64,000 bases of DNA from Nonomuraea sp. NEAU-A123 (lineage in GTDB: Bacteria > Actinomycetota > Actinomycetes > Streptosporangiales > Streptosporangiaceae). Below the pieces are notes generated by a model. That model saw nothing but the letters and a program-made list of their open reading frames with translations. It was not told where the DNA came from and did not search any database. Every line of letters starts with the position of its first letter. Position 1 is the stretch's first letter. Made by a program: the position numbers and the translations under genes. Of the stretch, positions 8,917 through 19,213 are shown piece after piece. Where the stretch lies: positions 372,001 through 436,000 of the forward strand of contig NZ_JAHFZZ010000009.1 in assembly GCF_018603905.1 (NCBI RefSeq), in the 5' to 3' direction.

Positions 8917-11900
8917 CAGTCTCAGACCTCCGTCGCGAGGAGCCAAGCTCGTTGTCGAGCATCGTGAAGAGCTCGTCGTCCGTGGCCGCCTCGTACTCCT
9001 CGGCCTCGGTCGCCTCGCCCTCCAGGTCGTTCCATTTGCGGACCAGTGACCGCAGCCGGGCGGTGATCCCGGCCCGGTCGCCGGTCACCGTGGCGAGTGC
9101 GGCCTCCAGCCGGTCGACCTCCGCGTACACGGCTGCGGAGGCGTCCTCGGCGGCCGGGAGGAAGGCGGCTCTGACCCGGTCGGCGAGGGCGTTCGGCGTG
9201 GGGTGGTCGAAGACGAGCGTGCTGGGCAGGCGCAGACCGGTGGCGGCGCTGAGCCGGTTTCGCAGCTCGACGCCGGTCAACGAGTCGAAGCCCAGCTCCT
9301 TGAAGGCCCGGTCCGGTGCTACCGAGTCGGGACTGGGGTGCCCGAGCACGCCTGCCGCCTCGGCGCAGACCAGCCGTACGAGCGCGGCCTTCCGTTCGTC
9401 CTCCGGCAGGCCGTCGAGACGGTCTTTCAGCGTGGTGACGCCGGGCTGGGCGGCCTGCCGTACGTGGGGGCGGGCCTGATCGCGGACCAGGCCGCGGAGC
9501 AGCGCCGGCGGCGGGGTGGCGCTCGACCGCAGGGCGGCGAGGTCCAGCCGGATCGGGAGCAGTACGGGCTCGTCCACGGTCTGGGCGGCGTCGAACAACG
9601 CCAGCCCGTCGGCGGAGGAGAGCGCGGCCAGACCGGACCGCGCCATGCCGGCCAGGGCGGTGTCGTCCAGGTGCGCGGTCATACCGCTGCGTTGTTCCCA
9701 GAAGCTCCAGGCCAGCGACACCGCGGCGAGGCCGTGCGCGCGCCGGTGCGTCGCCAGGGCGTCCAGGAACGCGTTCGCCGCCGCGTAGTTGCCCTGTCCC
9801 GCCTCTCCCAGGACGCCCGCCGCCGAGGAGAACAGGACGAACGCCGACAGATCCCGGCCCTCGGTCAGCTCGTGCAGGTGCCAGGCCGCCTCCGCCTTCG
9901 CCCCCACCACCGCGTCGACCTGCTCGGCCGTGAGGGACTCCACCATGCCGTCGTCCAGCGCCCCCGCCGCGTGCACCACCGCGGACAGCCGGCGATCGGC
10001 ACGTACGCGGTCCAGCAGCCCGGCCAGCGCCGCGCGGTCGGCGACGTCACACGCCACGATCTCGACCCGCGCCCCCGACCCCACGAGCTCGGCGCGCAGT
10101 TCTTCCGCGCCAGGGGTCGCGGCGCCTCTGCGCCCCACCAGCACCAGATCCCGGACGCCGTACGCGGCCACCAGATGCCGGGCCACCAACCCGCCCAGCA
10201 TCCCCGTCCCGCCCGTCACCAGCACGGTGCCGTCCCCGTCGAACGCGACCGGCATCGTCAGGACGACCTTCCCGACATGCCGGGCCTGCGACATGAACCG
10301 GAACGCCTCCCGCGCCCGCCGCACGTCCCACGCGCGCACGGGCAGCGCCTCGAACACGCCCGCCTCGAACAGCGCCAGGACCTCGGCCAGCAGCTCGCGC
10401 AGCCGGTCCGGACCCACGTCGATCAGGTCGAAGGCGGTGTAGCGGACCCCGGGAGCGATCGTGTCCGCGGACCGGATGTCCGTCTTGCCCATCTCCACGA
10501 ACCGGCCACCCGCCGGCAACATCCCCAGCGAGGCGTCCACGAACTCCCCGGCCAGCGAGTTGAGCACCACATCCACCGAGCCGAACTTCTCCGCGAACTC
10601 CAGCGTCCGCGACGAGGCCACATGGCTCTCATCCAGGGTCAGCGAACCCCATTTGCCGGTGCTCGCCGTACCGAAGACCTCCGCCCCCAGCCAGCGGGCC
10701 ACCTGCACCGCCGCCATTCCCACCCCACCGGCGGCGGCGTGGATCAGCACCCGATCCCCCGACCGAACCCCGGCCACATCCACCAGGCCGTAATAGGCGG
10801 TCAGGAACACGCCCGGGACCGACGCCGCCTCCGCGAACGACCACCCGGCGGGCATACGAGCCAGCAACCGCCGATCCGTCACCCCCACCGGACCGAACGC
10901 GCCATCCAGCAACCCCAGCACCCGATCACCGGGCACCAGATCGGCAACCTCCGCCCCCACCTCCAGCACCACACCCGCGACCTCGCCGCCGATCGGGACA
11001 TCGCGCTCCGGGACCATCCCCAGCGCCACCACGACGTCGCGGAAGTTCACCCCCGCCGCCCGGATCGACACCCGCACCTCGCCCGCTCCCAGCGGGCGGC
11101 TCGCCTCGGGACACGGCACCAGCGCCAGCCGGTCCAGCGTGCCGCCGCCGGTGGAGTCGAGCCGCCATGTCTCGCCACCCCAGGGCGGCAGCAGCGCCTC
11201 GCCGGTCGTCGCCCGTGCCAGCCTGGGCACCCATACCGCTCCCGCGCGCACGGCCAGTTGCGGCTCGGTGAGCGCCGCGAGCACGGCGGGCACCGGCACC
11301 TCGGAGTCGTCGAGATCCAGCAGCACGAAGCGGCCGGGGTGCTCCGACTGCGCGGACCGCAGCAGGCCGAGCACCGCCGCTGCGGCCAGGTCGGTCACGT
11401 CCTCGCCGGCCACGGCGACCGATCCCCTGGTGACCAGGACGAACGTGGAATCGTCGAACCGGTCGTCGGCCAGCCAGGAACGTACCGTGGCCAGGGCCCG
11501 ATGGATCGCGACTCGCACGTCGCCGCCGCCCGCGAAGGTCACGAACACGAGCTCGGGAGCCGACGGCACGGAGGCCAGGTCGGGACACGCGGCGGCGCCC
11601 AGGGCGGCGGCGAGCCCGGTCTCGTCCGCGCCCACCACGGCGCAGCGGCTTGGCGGAGCCGGGTCGCCGGTGTACGGCGAGGGGATCCAGCCGATCCGGA
11701 ACATCGACTCGCGGCGCGGGTCCGGCGCCGACGTCGAGAGCGGCCGGGACAGGAGCGACTCCACCGCGGCCACCGGGGCTCCGGAGGGATCCGCCAGCCG
11801 CAGCGACAGCTCGTCGGGACCGGACCGGGTCAGGTGGACCCGCAAGGTGGACGCGCCTTCGGCGTACAGCGAGAGGCCGGACCAGGTGAAGGGCAGGCTC

Positions 11901-14900
11901 ACCTCCTGGGCGGCGGGATCCAGCAGGGACTCCGCGTGCAGCGCGGCGTCCAGGAGGGCCGGATGCAGACCGAAGGCCCCCGCTTCCCGGTGCGGCACGG
12001 TGACCTCGGCGAACACCTCGTCCGCCAGCCGCCAGGCGGCCTTGAGCCCGCGGAACGGCCCGTCGTACGCGAGCCCGCGCTCGGCGAGGCGGTCGTAGAG
12101 ATCGGCCACGTCGACGGCCTCGGCGCCGGGCGGTGGCCAGGCGGACAGATCGAAGTCCGCGGCGGGACGCGCGGCGGCCAGCACGCCGGTCGCGTGCCGC
12201 GTCCAGTCCGGTTCGCCCTCGGGGCACGCGTGCATCGCGAGCGACCGCCGCCCGGTCTCGTCCGGCGCGTCGATCCGCACCTGCACCAGCACGGCGCCCT
12301 GCTCGGGCAGCGCCAGTGGCGCCTCCAGGATCAGCTCCTCAAGCTGGGCGCAGCCGACCTGGCGGCCCGCGCTGACGGCCAGCTCGGCGAACGCCGCACC
12401 GGGGAACAGCACCGTGCCGGACACGACGTGACCGGCGAGCCATGGATGCGACCGCAGCGACAACCGGCCGGTGAAGACGACCTCGTCGGAGTCCGCCAGC
12501 GGCAGCGCGCCGCCGAGGAAGGGGTGGTCGGCCGCGGTCAGACCCGCGTGCGCGACGTCGGTCGAGTCGGTGGCCTCCAGCCAGTAGCGTTCGCGCTGGA
12601 AGGCGTACGTGGGCAGGTCCACCTTCCGGGCCTGGGACGGCGCGAAGATCGGCGTCCAGTCGACCGGCGCGCCGTGCGCGCGGGCCTCCGCGAGTGAGGT
12701 GACGAATCTGGTCGTCTCCTCCTCGTCGCGGCGCAGCGAGCCGACGGCCACCACCGTGCCGCCCGCGGCCTCGGCTGTCTCCTGGACCGCGCCGGTCAGC
12801 GTCGGATGCGGGCTGACCTCGACGAACATTCCGTAGCCCTGCTGGACCAAGGTCCGGACCGCCTGGTCGAAGCGCACCGGCCGGCGCAGGTTGGTGTACC
12901 AGTAACCGGCGTCGAGCTCCGCGGTGTCGATCAGCTCGCCGGTCACCGTGGAGCAGAACGCCACCTCGGCCGTCCAGGGGCCGATCCCGGCCAGGTCGGC
13001 CAGCAGCCGGTCACGCAGGGGCTCGGCGAAGGCCGTGTGCGAGGGATAGTCGACCGGGACCATCTTGGCCCGGACGCCCTCGGCCTTCAGTTGATCGAAC
13101 AGGTCGTTCAGTGCTGCCGAGGCGCCGGCGACCACCACCGCGTTCGGGCTGTTCACCGCCGCTATCGACAAGTGATCCGCCCAGGGGGCGAGCCGGTCGA
13201 GCGCCTGGTCGGGCGGGAGCGAGACGGCCAGCATGCCGCCGTGGCCGGACAGGTCCTCGGTGATGGCCTGGCTGCGCAGGGCGACGACCTTGGCGGCGTC
13301 TTCGAGCGACAGCCCCCCGGCCACGCAGGCGGCGGCGATCTCGCCCTGCGAATGCCCCACGACGGCCTCGGGCTCCACGCCGTGGGAGCGCCACAACTGG
13401 GCCAGCGAGACCATGACCGCCCACGCCACGGGCTGGCTGACGTCCATCCGGTCGAGTGACCACGCGCCCGACTCGCCGCGCAGCACGTCCATCAGCTTCC
13501 AGTCCACGAACTTCTCCAGCGCGTCCGCGCACTCCGCCAGGCGGGCGGCGAAGGCCGGCGAGGTGTCGAGCAGTCCGAGGGTCATGTCCTTGGACAGGGC
13601 GGCCTGGCCGGGGAAGACGAAGGCCACTCGGGGGTCGCCGGTCGCCGTGCCGTACACGACGTTCGGCGCGGGGACCGCGTCCGCGACGGCGCGCAGGCCC
13701 CCGAGGAGGGCGTCACGATCGTCGCCGATCACCACCGCGCGATGGGGGAAGGCGGTCCGCGAGCTGATCAGGGAGTGGCCGACGTCGACCGGCGACAGCC
13801 GGGGGTCCTGCTCGACGCGGGAGGCCAGTCGCCCGGCCTGGGCCCGCAGTGCCTGCTCGCTCTTGGCCGAGACCACCCACGGCACGACAAGCCGGGGCGG
13901 CTCCACGTCAGTGGGCTCGGGTCGCGGAAATTCCTCGATGATGACGTGCGCGTTGGTGCCGCTGACTCCGAACGAGGAGATGCCCGCCCGCCGCGGCGTG
14001 TCCGCCGCCGTGTCCCAGGCCACGTTCTCGGTGAGCAGGGCGATGTCGCCGGACGACCAGTCCACGTTCGGCGAGGGCTCGTCGGCGTACAGGGTCTTCG
14101 GCAGCGTGCCGTGCCGCATCGCGAGCACCATCTTGATCACCCCGGCCACGCCGGCGGCGGCCTGGGTGTGCCCGATGTTCGACTTGATCGACCCCAGGTA
14201 GAGGGGCCGGCCCTCTGGACGCCCCTGACCGTAGGCGGCGAACAGGGCCCGCGCCTCGATCGGGTCGCCCAGCGTCGTGCCGGTGCCGTGCGCCTCCACC
14301 ACATCGACCTCGGCGGGCGTCAGGCCCGCCGCCGCCAGCGCCTGGCCGATCACCCGCTGCTGGGAAGGGCCGTTGGGCACGGTCAGTCCGCTGCTGGCGC
14401 CGTCCTGGTTGATCGCGCTGCCGCGGACGACGGCCAGCACCGGGTGACCGTGGCGTTCGGCGTCCGAGAGCCGCTCCAGCAGCAGCATGCCCGCGCCCTC
14501 ACCCCAGCCCGTCCCGTCGGCGTCCGCCGAGAACGCCTTGCACCGGCCGTCCGGGGACAGCCCGCGCTGCCGGCTGAACTCCACGAACGTGCTCGGCGTG
14601 GACATCACCGTGACCCCGCCGGCCAGCGCCATGGCGCACTCGTCCTGGCGCAGAGCCTGGACTGCGAGGTGCAGCGCCACCAGGGAGGAGGAGCACGCCG
14701 TGTCCACCGTGATGGCGGGGCCCTCCAGCCCCAGCAGATAGGAGACCCGGCCGGAGGCGATGCTGCCGTCGCTGCCGTTGCCGATGTAGCCGCCGAGGTC
14801 CGGCGGCACGGTGCGGACCCGGGATCCGTAGTCGTGGTAGATGACGCCGGCGAAGACGCCCGTGGCACTCCCCCGGGCGGAGGCCGGATCGATGCCCGCG

Positions 14901-15307
14901 CCTTCGAACGCCTCCCACGCGGTCTCCAGCAGCAGGCGCTGCTGCGGATCCATCGCCAGGGCCTCCCGCGGACTGATCCCGAAGAAGTGCGGGTCGAACT
15001 GCGCGGCGTCGTGCAGGAATCCCCCGGACCGCGTAAGGCTCTTGCCTGGACTGTCCGGGTCCGGGTCATAGAGGTCGACGTCCCAGCCCCTGTCGGAGGG
15101 GAACGGCGAGATCGCGTCGGTCCCCGCGGCCAGCAGCCGCCACAGCTCCTCGGGTGTGCCGACCTCACCGGGGAACCGGCAGCTCATCCCGACGATCGCG
15201 ATGGGCTCGGCGTTCCGGTCCTCGGCCTGCCGCAACTGGCGGCGGGTCTCCCGCAGGTCGGCGGTCGCCCGCCTGAGGTATTCGAGCAGCCTGGTCTCGT
15301 TGTCCAC
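8906..15307 (-). CDS. Modular type I PKS, module 3 (KS-AT-DH-ER-KR-ACP, branched extender)
   Basis: A complete single-module PKS of 2133 residues. Approximate order: N-terminal docking coiled coil 1-32, KS 35-460 (ITVDTACSSS near 202), AT 560-860 (GHSQGE near 652, YPSH near 754), DH 915-1180 with an intact HxxxGxxxxP (HVVSGTVLFP) and HPALLDAALH, ER 1390-1690, KR 1697-1880 (LDD, B-type; GNYAAANAF), ACP 1965-2040 (LGFDSLTGVEL), acidic C-terminal docking tail. YPSH departs from methylmalonyl YASH, so methylmalonyl or ethylmalonyl is possible. All reductive domains look active, predicting full reduction of the beta-carbon. GTG start with GGAGG six bases upstream, three bases after the glycosyltransferase stop. 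It follows modules 1-2 in the chain and would install the C6 branch. Confidence 0.96.
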   Translation of the reverse strand: MDNETRLLEYLRRATADLRETRRQLRQAEDRNAEPIAIVGMSCRFPGEVGTPEELWRLLAAGTDAISPFPSDRGWDVDLYDPDPDSPGKSLTRSGGFLHDAAQFDPHFFGISPREALAMDPQQRLLLETAWEAFEGAGIDPASARGSATGVFAGVIYHDYGSRVRTVPPDLGGYIGNGSDGSIASGRVSYLLGLEGPAITVDTACSSSLVALHLAVQALRQDECAMALAGGVTVMSTPSTFVEFSRQRGLSPDGRCKAFSADADGTGWGEGAGMLLLERLSDAERHGHPVLAVVRGSAINQDGASSGLTVPNGPSQQRVIGQALAAAGLTPAEVDVVEAHGTGTTLGDPIEARALFAAYGQGRPEGRPLYLGSIKSNIGHTQAAAGVAGVIKMVLAMRHGTLPKTLYADEPSPNVDWSSGDIALLTENVAWDTAADTPRRAGISSFGVSGTNAHVIIEEFPRPEPTDVEPPRLVVPWVVSAKSEQALRAQAGRLASRVEQDPRLSPVDVGHSLISSRTAFPHRAVVIGDDRDALLGGLRAVADAVPAPNVVYGTATGDPRVAFVFPGQAALSKDMTLGLLDTSPAFAARLAECADALEKFVDWKLMDVLRGESGAWSLDRMDVSQPVAWAVMVSLAQLWRSHGVEPEAVVGHSQGEIAAACVAGGLSLEDAAKVVALRSQAITEDLSGHGGMLAVSLPPDQALDRLAPWADHLSIAAVNSPNAVVVAGASAALNDLFDQLKAEGVRAKMVPVDYPSHTAFAEPLRDRLLADLAGIGPWTAEVAFCSTVTGELIDTAELDAGYWYTNLRRPVRFDQAVRTLVQQGYGMFVEVSPHPTLTGAVQETAEAAGGTVVAVGSLRRDEEETTRFVTSLAEARAHGAPVDWTPIFAPSQARKVDLPTYAFQRERYWLEATDSTDVAHAGLTAADHPFLGGALPLADSDEVVFTGRLSLRSHPWLAGHVVSGTVLFPGAAFAELAVSAGRQVGCAQLEELILEAPLALPEQGAVLVQVRIDAPDETGRRSLAMHACPEGEPDWTRHATGVLAAARPAADFDLSAWPPPGAEAVDVADLYDRLAERGLAYDGPFRGLKAAWRLADEVFAEVTVPHREAGAFGLHPALLDAALHAESLLDPAAQEVSLPFTWSGLSLYAEGASTLRVHLTRSGPDELSLRLADPSGAPVAAVESLLSRPLSTSAPDPRRESMFRIGWIPSPYTGDPAPPSRCAVVGADETGLAAALGAAACPDLASVPSAPELVFVTFAGGGDVRVAIHRALATVRSWLADDRFDDSTFVLVTRGSVAVAGEDVTDLAAAAVLGLLRSAQSEHPGRFVLLDLDDSEVPVPAVLAALTEPQLAVRAGAVWVPRLARATTGEALLPPWGGETWRLDSTGGGTLDRLALVPCPEASRPLGAGEVRVSIRAAGVNFRDVVVALGMVPERDVPIGGEVAGVVLEVGAEVADLVPGDRVLGLLDGAFGPVGVTDRRLLARMPAGWSFAEAASVPGVFLTAYYGLVDVAGVRSGDRVLIHAAAGGVGMAAVQVARWLGAEVFGTASTGKWGSLTLDESHVASSRTLEFAEKFGSVDVVLNSLAGEFVDASLGMLPAGGRFVEMGKTDIRSADTIAPGVRYTAFDLIDVGPDRLRELLAEVLALFEAGVFEALPVRAWDVRRAREAFRFMSQARHVGKVVLTMPVAFDGDGTVLVTGGTGMLGGLVARHLVAAYGVRDLVLVGRRGAATPGAEELRAELVGSGARVEIVACDVADRAALAGLLDRVRADRRLSAVVHAAGALDDGMVESLTAEQVDAVVGAKAEAAWHLHELTEGRDLSAFVLFSSAAGVLGEAGQGNYAAANAFLDALATHRRAHGLAAVSLAWSFWEQRSGMTAHLDDTALAGMARSGLAALSSADGLALFDAAQTVDEPVLLPIRLDLAALRSSATPPPALLRGLVRDQARPHVRQAAQPGVTTLKDRLDGLPEDERKAALVRLVCAEAAGVLGHPSPDSVAPDRAFKELGFDSLTGVELRNRLSAATGLRLPSTLVFDHPTPNALADRVRAAFLPAAEDASAAVYAEVDRLEAALATVTGDRAGITARLRSLVRKWNDLEGEATEAEEYEAATDDELFTMLDNELGSSRRRSETDGE
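10833..10949. repeat. 117-bp ER segment identical to 28230-28346
   Basis: This module 3 ER segment is identical to 28230-28346 in module 1, coding the VTDRRLLARMPAGWSF region. Confidence 0.85.
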
Positions 15308-15310
15308 GGC

Positions 15311-16603
15311 TTACCTCCGGGTCGGGGAGGCCGCCCGCGCCGCCTTGTGGCGGGCGACCAGCTCTTCGAGATCACGTACGCCGTCGTGCGGGGTCGGCGT
15401 CTCCGCCATGTCCCGCTGAATCCGAGCCGCGTTCTCCCGGAATGTCGGGTCATCCAGCAGCCGCAGCAGCCCGGCGCGCAGCGTCGCCGCCGAGAGCTCC
15501 TCAGGCTCGATGAGCAGACCCACTCCCTGCAGGGCCAGTTGCTGGGCCATGCCCCCCTCGTCGTAGAGCTGGGCGGGGATGATGAGCTGGGGCACACCGT
15601 GGACGAGGGCCGTGCCCGTGGTCCCCGTGCCGCCGTGGTGGACGACGGCCGAGCAGCCGGGCAGCAGGGAGTTCAGCGGAACGAAGTCCACGATCCGTAC
15701 GTTGTCCGGAACCTTCGTATCGTCGAGCTGGTTCGCGTTCAGGGTCGCGACCACCTCGACGTCCAGGTCGGCCACGGCCTCGAACAGCTCGCTGGGCATG
15801 ACGCTGCCGCGTCCACCCCAGACCTCCCTGCCGGAGACCCCTAGGGTGAAGCAGATCCGCCGCCGCGTCGGCGCGTCCTTGAGCCAGGCCGGGAAGGTCG
15901 CGGGACCGTTGTGGGGGACGAATCGGATGGGCAGGTAGTCGTGCTCGACCGGGAAGCGCAGCCAGGCCGGCATGGAGTCGATCGTGGCCTGGCCGAGGAT
16001 CACCTCCTCGTCGAAGTCGCAGCCGTACTTCGCCAGCTTCGGCGTGATCCAGTCGGCCACCGGGTCCTCACGCGGATCGCCCGCCTGCTGTGCGCGCAAC
16101 TTGAGGAACAGCGAGCGCATCCGCGCCCAGTGATCTCTGCCGAAGGTCGTCCGGACCTGCGCCGCGCCGCAGGCCCGGGCGGCCACGGGGCCCGGGAAGG
16201 TGATGGCGTCCCAGACCACCAGGTCGGGCTGCCAACTGCGGCAGAACGCGACCAGGTCGTCGTACATGGCGTCGTCGGTGATGAAGTCCAGGGCGAGCGG
16301 CGAGCAGAAGGCGGCCAGACAGTCTCTGACGTACTCATACGTGAGCACCTCGGGCCGTTCCTCCGCGATGTCGAATCCGGAGCCGTAGATCTGCCGATCC
16401 ATGGGTGTTTCCGCCAGCCGCTCGGCCATATCGGCCGTTCTGCCGACCGATAAAGCGGTCAAGCCGGTCTGGGTAATCGCGTCGACGATGTCCGGCTGGC
16501 CGGCGACGATTACTTCATGGCCGGCCGCTTTCATCGCCCATGCGATGGGGACCATGAGAAAAAGGTGCGCGTTTGCCGCGTGTTGAGTGAACAGAACACG
16601 CAT
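15311..16603 (-). CDS. Macrolide-type glycosyltransferase (GT1 family)
   Basis: A 430-residue GT-B fold glycosyltransferase of the EryCIII/DesVII class, which moves deoxysugars from dTDP-sugars to polyketide aglycones. Visible features are the N-terminal MRVLFTQHAANAHLFLMVPIAWA acceptor-side strand and helix, and a C-terminal donor site HHGGTGTTGTALVHGVPQLIIP. It is the only glycosyltransferase in the window, so it should attach the aminosugar to the lactam hydroxyl. Relatives in this class often need a P450-like helper protein; none lies beside it. ATG with GGAGG seven bases upstream. It heads the operon with PKS modules 3-5. A TTA codon at codon 51 (16451-16453) suggests bldA dependence, and three AGGGG repeats lie 65 bases upstream. 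Confidence 0.93.
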   Translation of the reverse strand: MRVLFTQHAANAHLFLMVPIAWAMKAAGHEVIVAGQPDIVDAITQTGLTALSVGRTADMAERLAETPMDRQIYGSGFDIAEERPEVLTYEYVRDCLAAFCSPLALDFITDDAMYDDLVAFCRSWQPDLVVWDAITFPGPVAARACGAAQVRTTFGRDHWARMRSLFLKLRAQQAGDPREDPVADWITPKLAKYGCDFDEEVILGQATIDSMPAWLRFPVEHDYLPIRFVPHNGPATFPAWLKDAPTRRRICFTLGVSGREVWGGRGSVMPSELFEAVADLDVEVVATLNANQLDDTKVPDNVRIVDFVPLNSLLPGCSAVVHHGGTGTTGTALVHGVPQLIIPAQLYDEGGMAQQLALQGVGLLIEPEELSAATLRAGLLRLLDDPTFRENAARIQRDMAETPTPHDGVRDLEELVARHKAARAASPTRR

Positions 16604-16645
16604 GACAATTCCTCCAAATGATTTATCGCGTCATTTTGACGCTAC

Positions 16646-19213
16646 CTAGGCGCGCATGACCGCCCGACCCCTAGGGGACCCCTCACGCTCCCCTGTGCGG
16701 GGCCGGATCATCGCCCACACCGGCGAGAGCGTCGCCACGAGGGCGGAGAGCGTCGCGGAGCAGATCACGGCGAGATAGACCCACGCCGGCCCGTAAGGCA
16801 TCGGCGAGCCGTTCACCGCTATGGCGAACGGAATCAGGATGGGGGCGACCGCCGCCGTGCCGAGCACGACGCCGACCGCGGCGACCACCATGGCCTCGAT
16901 CCCCACCATCCGCAGGATCTGTCCGCGGGTGAAGCCGATCAGGCGCTGAAGGCGGAACTCCCTGCGCCGCGAGGCGGCCCCCATCGCCTGGGCACTGATC
17001 ACCGAGATGCCGGCGAAGATGATGACCACTCCGGTGAACAGGTAGTTGATCCAGGCCCGGGTCCGCTGCTGCTCGGCCGCGGTCGTGGACAGCCCGCCGG
17101 CGTCGCTCACGCGCACCGTGGGCAGGCGGCCCACCGCTTCGGCCAGGTCGGCTCTCAGCCTCCGCTGATCGCCGCCCGGGGCGGCACGGACGAGGATCTG
17201 GGTCGGCAGCCCGGCGGTCGTGTGGGCGGCGAGCAGCGCGGCGGGCATGAGGATCACCTCGCCGCCGGGTCTGTCCGCGAGCAGCGCGACGACCCTGAGT
17301 TCCGTCTTGGCGCCGTCGCCCAGCCGCATGGTGACCGCGTCGCCGAGCCCCCGGCCGAGGTGCCGGGCGTGCTCCCGGGTGAGTGCGACCGAGTCGCCGC
17401 GCAGGTTGGTGAGCGTGCCCGCGGTGAGGGGGAGGTCCGTGACCCCGGCCGCGCCTTCGGCCGTGAGGCCCAGGAGCGGCCAGCCGTGCTCGCCCTGCCA
17501 GCCGTCGTACGGGCTCTCGACGAACCCGCTGCTGCTCGCCAGCTCCGAAGCGGCCATGACCCCCGGGACGGAGCGGACCCGGCCGAGCAGGCCGGGGGCG
17601 AGCCCGCCCGGCCCGGCGGTGATCACGTCATCGGCCCGCAGGTCGTCCATGCGGACCTGCCGCGCCTGGTCGGCCTGCGTCATCTGGAGATAGATGTTCG
17701 CCGTGCTGATCCCGGTCGCGAGCATGATGGGCAGGACCGCGGCGGCCATGCCGAACGGCCGGGCGCAGCTGTTGAGCAGGGCCAGGCGGCCGATCGTCTT
17801 GCGCCGCGCGCGCACGATCCGGCCGACCAGCCCGGTCATCGCCTCCGTCATCCTGGAGGCCACCACGGCCACGCCGAGGATCACCACGATCGCGGCGAGG
17901 CAGGTGATGCTCACGGCGGACGACCGGATCAGCAGCATGCCCGAACAGATCGTCGTGCCCACCACGCCGAGGCAGATCAGGGCGAGCGCCGAACGCGCCC
18001 GGTCGAGCCCGTGGTCGCGCGGCGGGGAGCTGAGAACCGTGGCGGGCCGGGGCCGCGCGGCCCGCCAGACCGGGAAGGACGCGGCCGCCAGCCCGGCGCA
18101 CAGGCACACCGCCGCCGCGCCCGCGGCCGGGAGCGGGCCCGGGTCGTAGCGCATGGCCGCGGGCACGACCCCGTCGCGCACCAGGTGCCAGAGCAACCAG
18201 CCGCCGAGATGGAAGCCGAGCACGGAGCCCGCCGCCGTCGCGACCACCGAGACCGTCGTCACCTCGCCGAGCATCATCAGGCGGATGCGCCGCCGAGACG
18301 TGCCCATCGCGTGCAGCAGCGTCGTCTCCGGCGCCCGGTGCTCCACCAGCAGCCTCATGGTGCTGACCAGGACGAGCATGCCGACCAGGAGCGTCGTGCC
18401 GCCGATCAGGCCGGCGACGGTGATCAGGTTGTCCCGGCCGGCGCGCGCCTGCGGGAACTCAGCGAGTCCGCGGTCATCCCCGGTGAGCGTCACCGCGGAC
18501 TGGCCGCGCAGGGCGGCGCGTACCCGGTCCGCGAGCACCCTCTCGCCCGTCCCGACGACGGGGATCACCGCTATCGCGTCCACCGCGTCGGGATGGCCGG
18601 ACAGCCGCCGCGCGTCGGCGGGCGCGAAGAACAGCGCGGCCGCCGTGGCCGTACGTCCCCCCGCCGGGGCGACGACACCGGTCACCCGGAAGACCGCGAC
18701 GGTGCCGTGGACCACGAGCTGAACCTGCTCACCCACCCGGCTGCCCGACCGCGCGGCGAGCGCCGCGTCCAGCACGACGTCTCCGTCCGCCACGGGCGCG
18801 GTGCCGGCCTGGAGCTCGTAGGGCAGCAGCCCCGCGGACGTCCATTCGTGCCCCGCGCCCGCGTCCCCGCCGAGCAGGGTGACGGGGAAGGAGAGGTCAC
18901 CGATGGTGTCGGCGACGCCGGGCACCGTCCGCAGTGTCGCGACAAGGGAGCGTTTCAGCCGTACTGTCTCGGACAGGCTCGCCCATTCGGCGTCGTCGCC
19001 GCCGGGCTCGGCGTCCGGCAGCCGGTACGACGGGTCGCCCGCGACCACCACCGTGGCGCCGGCCAGCCGCTCGGGCGGGAACGCGGCCCGGATCCCCGCC
19101 GCCATCAGCCCCCCGCACGCCGCCACGATGGTGGCGGCGGCGAAGACCGTGGCGAGCACGGCAGAGTACGCGCCCCTGCGACGGGACAGGGTGCGCAGGG
19201 TCAGACGCCACAT
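16646..19213 (-). CDS. ABC transporter permease, FtsX/MacB-like
   Basis: A membrane protein of about 855 residues with two FtsX-type halves. One transmembrane helix follows the start (MWRLTLRTLSRRRGAYS then a hydrophobic run). A large extracytoplasmic region, a helix group around LITVAGLIGGTTLLVGMLVLVSTM, a central group of helices, a second large soluble domain and a final group (YLFTGVVIIFAGISVISAQAM) follow. The start is ATG at 19213, overlapping the stop of the ATPase gene (TGATG), so translation is coupled; upstream extension into the ATPase gene would be spurious. With that ATPase it probably forms an exporter or membrane-stress complex for the lactam. Sitting between PKS genes, it is likely cotranscribed with them. 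The last codons overlap the AGGGG repeats of the glycosyltransferase promoter. Confidence 0.9.
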   Translation of the reverse strand: MWRLTLRTLSRRRGAYSAVLATVFAAATIVAACGGLMAAGIRAAFPPERLAGATVVVAGDPSYRLPDAEPGGDDAEWASLSETVRLKRSLVATLRTVPGVADTIGDLSFPVTLLGGDAGAGHEWTSAGLLPYELQAGTAPVADGDVVLDAALAARSGSRVGEQVQLVVHGTVAVFRVTGVVAPAGGRTATAAALFFAPADARRLSGHPDAVDAIAVIPVVGTGERVLADRVRAALRGQSAVTLTGDDRGLAEFPQARAGRDNLITVAGLIGGTTLLVGMLVLVSTMRLLVEHRAPETTLLHAMGTSRRRIRLMMLGEVTTVSVVATAAGSVLGFHLGGWLLWHLVRDGVVPAAMRYDPGPLPAAGAAAVCLCAGLAAASFPVWRAARPRPATVLSSPPRDHGLDRARSALALICLGVVGTTICSGMLLIRSSAVSITCLAAIVVILGVAVVASRMTEAMTGLVGRIVRARRKTIGRLALLNSCARPFGMAAAVLPIMLATGISTANIYLQMTQADQARQVRMDDLRADDVITAGPGGLAPGLLGRVRSVPGVMAASELASSSGFVESPYDGWQGEHGWPLLGLTAEGAAGVTDLPLTAGTLTNLRGDSVALTREHARHLGRGLGDAVTMRLGDGAKTELRVVALLADRPGGEVILMPAALLAAHTTAGLPTQILVRAAPGGDQRRLRADLAEAVGRLPTVRVSDAGGLSTTAAEQQRTRAWINYLFTGVVIIFAGISVISAQAMGAASRRREFRLQRLIGFTRGQILRMVGIEAMVVAAVGVVLGTAAVAPILIPFAIAVNGSPMPYGPAWVYLAVICSATLSALVATLSPVWAMIRPRTGEREGSPRGRAVMRA
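16668..16694 (-). promoter_or_regulatory. AGGGG direct repeats, glycosyltransferase/PKS operon
   Basis: CCCCT begins at 16668, 16679 and 16690 on the plus strand, giving three AGGGG units in exact 11-bp register on the coding strand of the glycosyltransferase. The proximal unit is 65 bases before its ATG. A TAGGTA at 16643-16648 could be the -10. Direct repeats with an 11-bp period are typical of SARP operators. Confidence 0.65.
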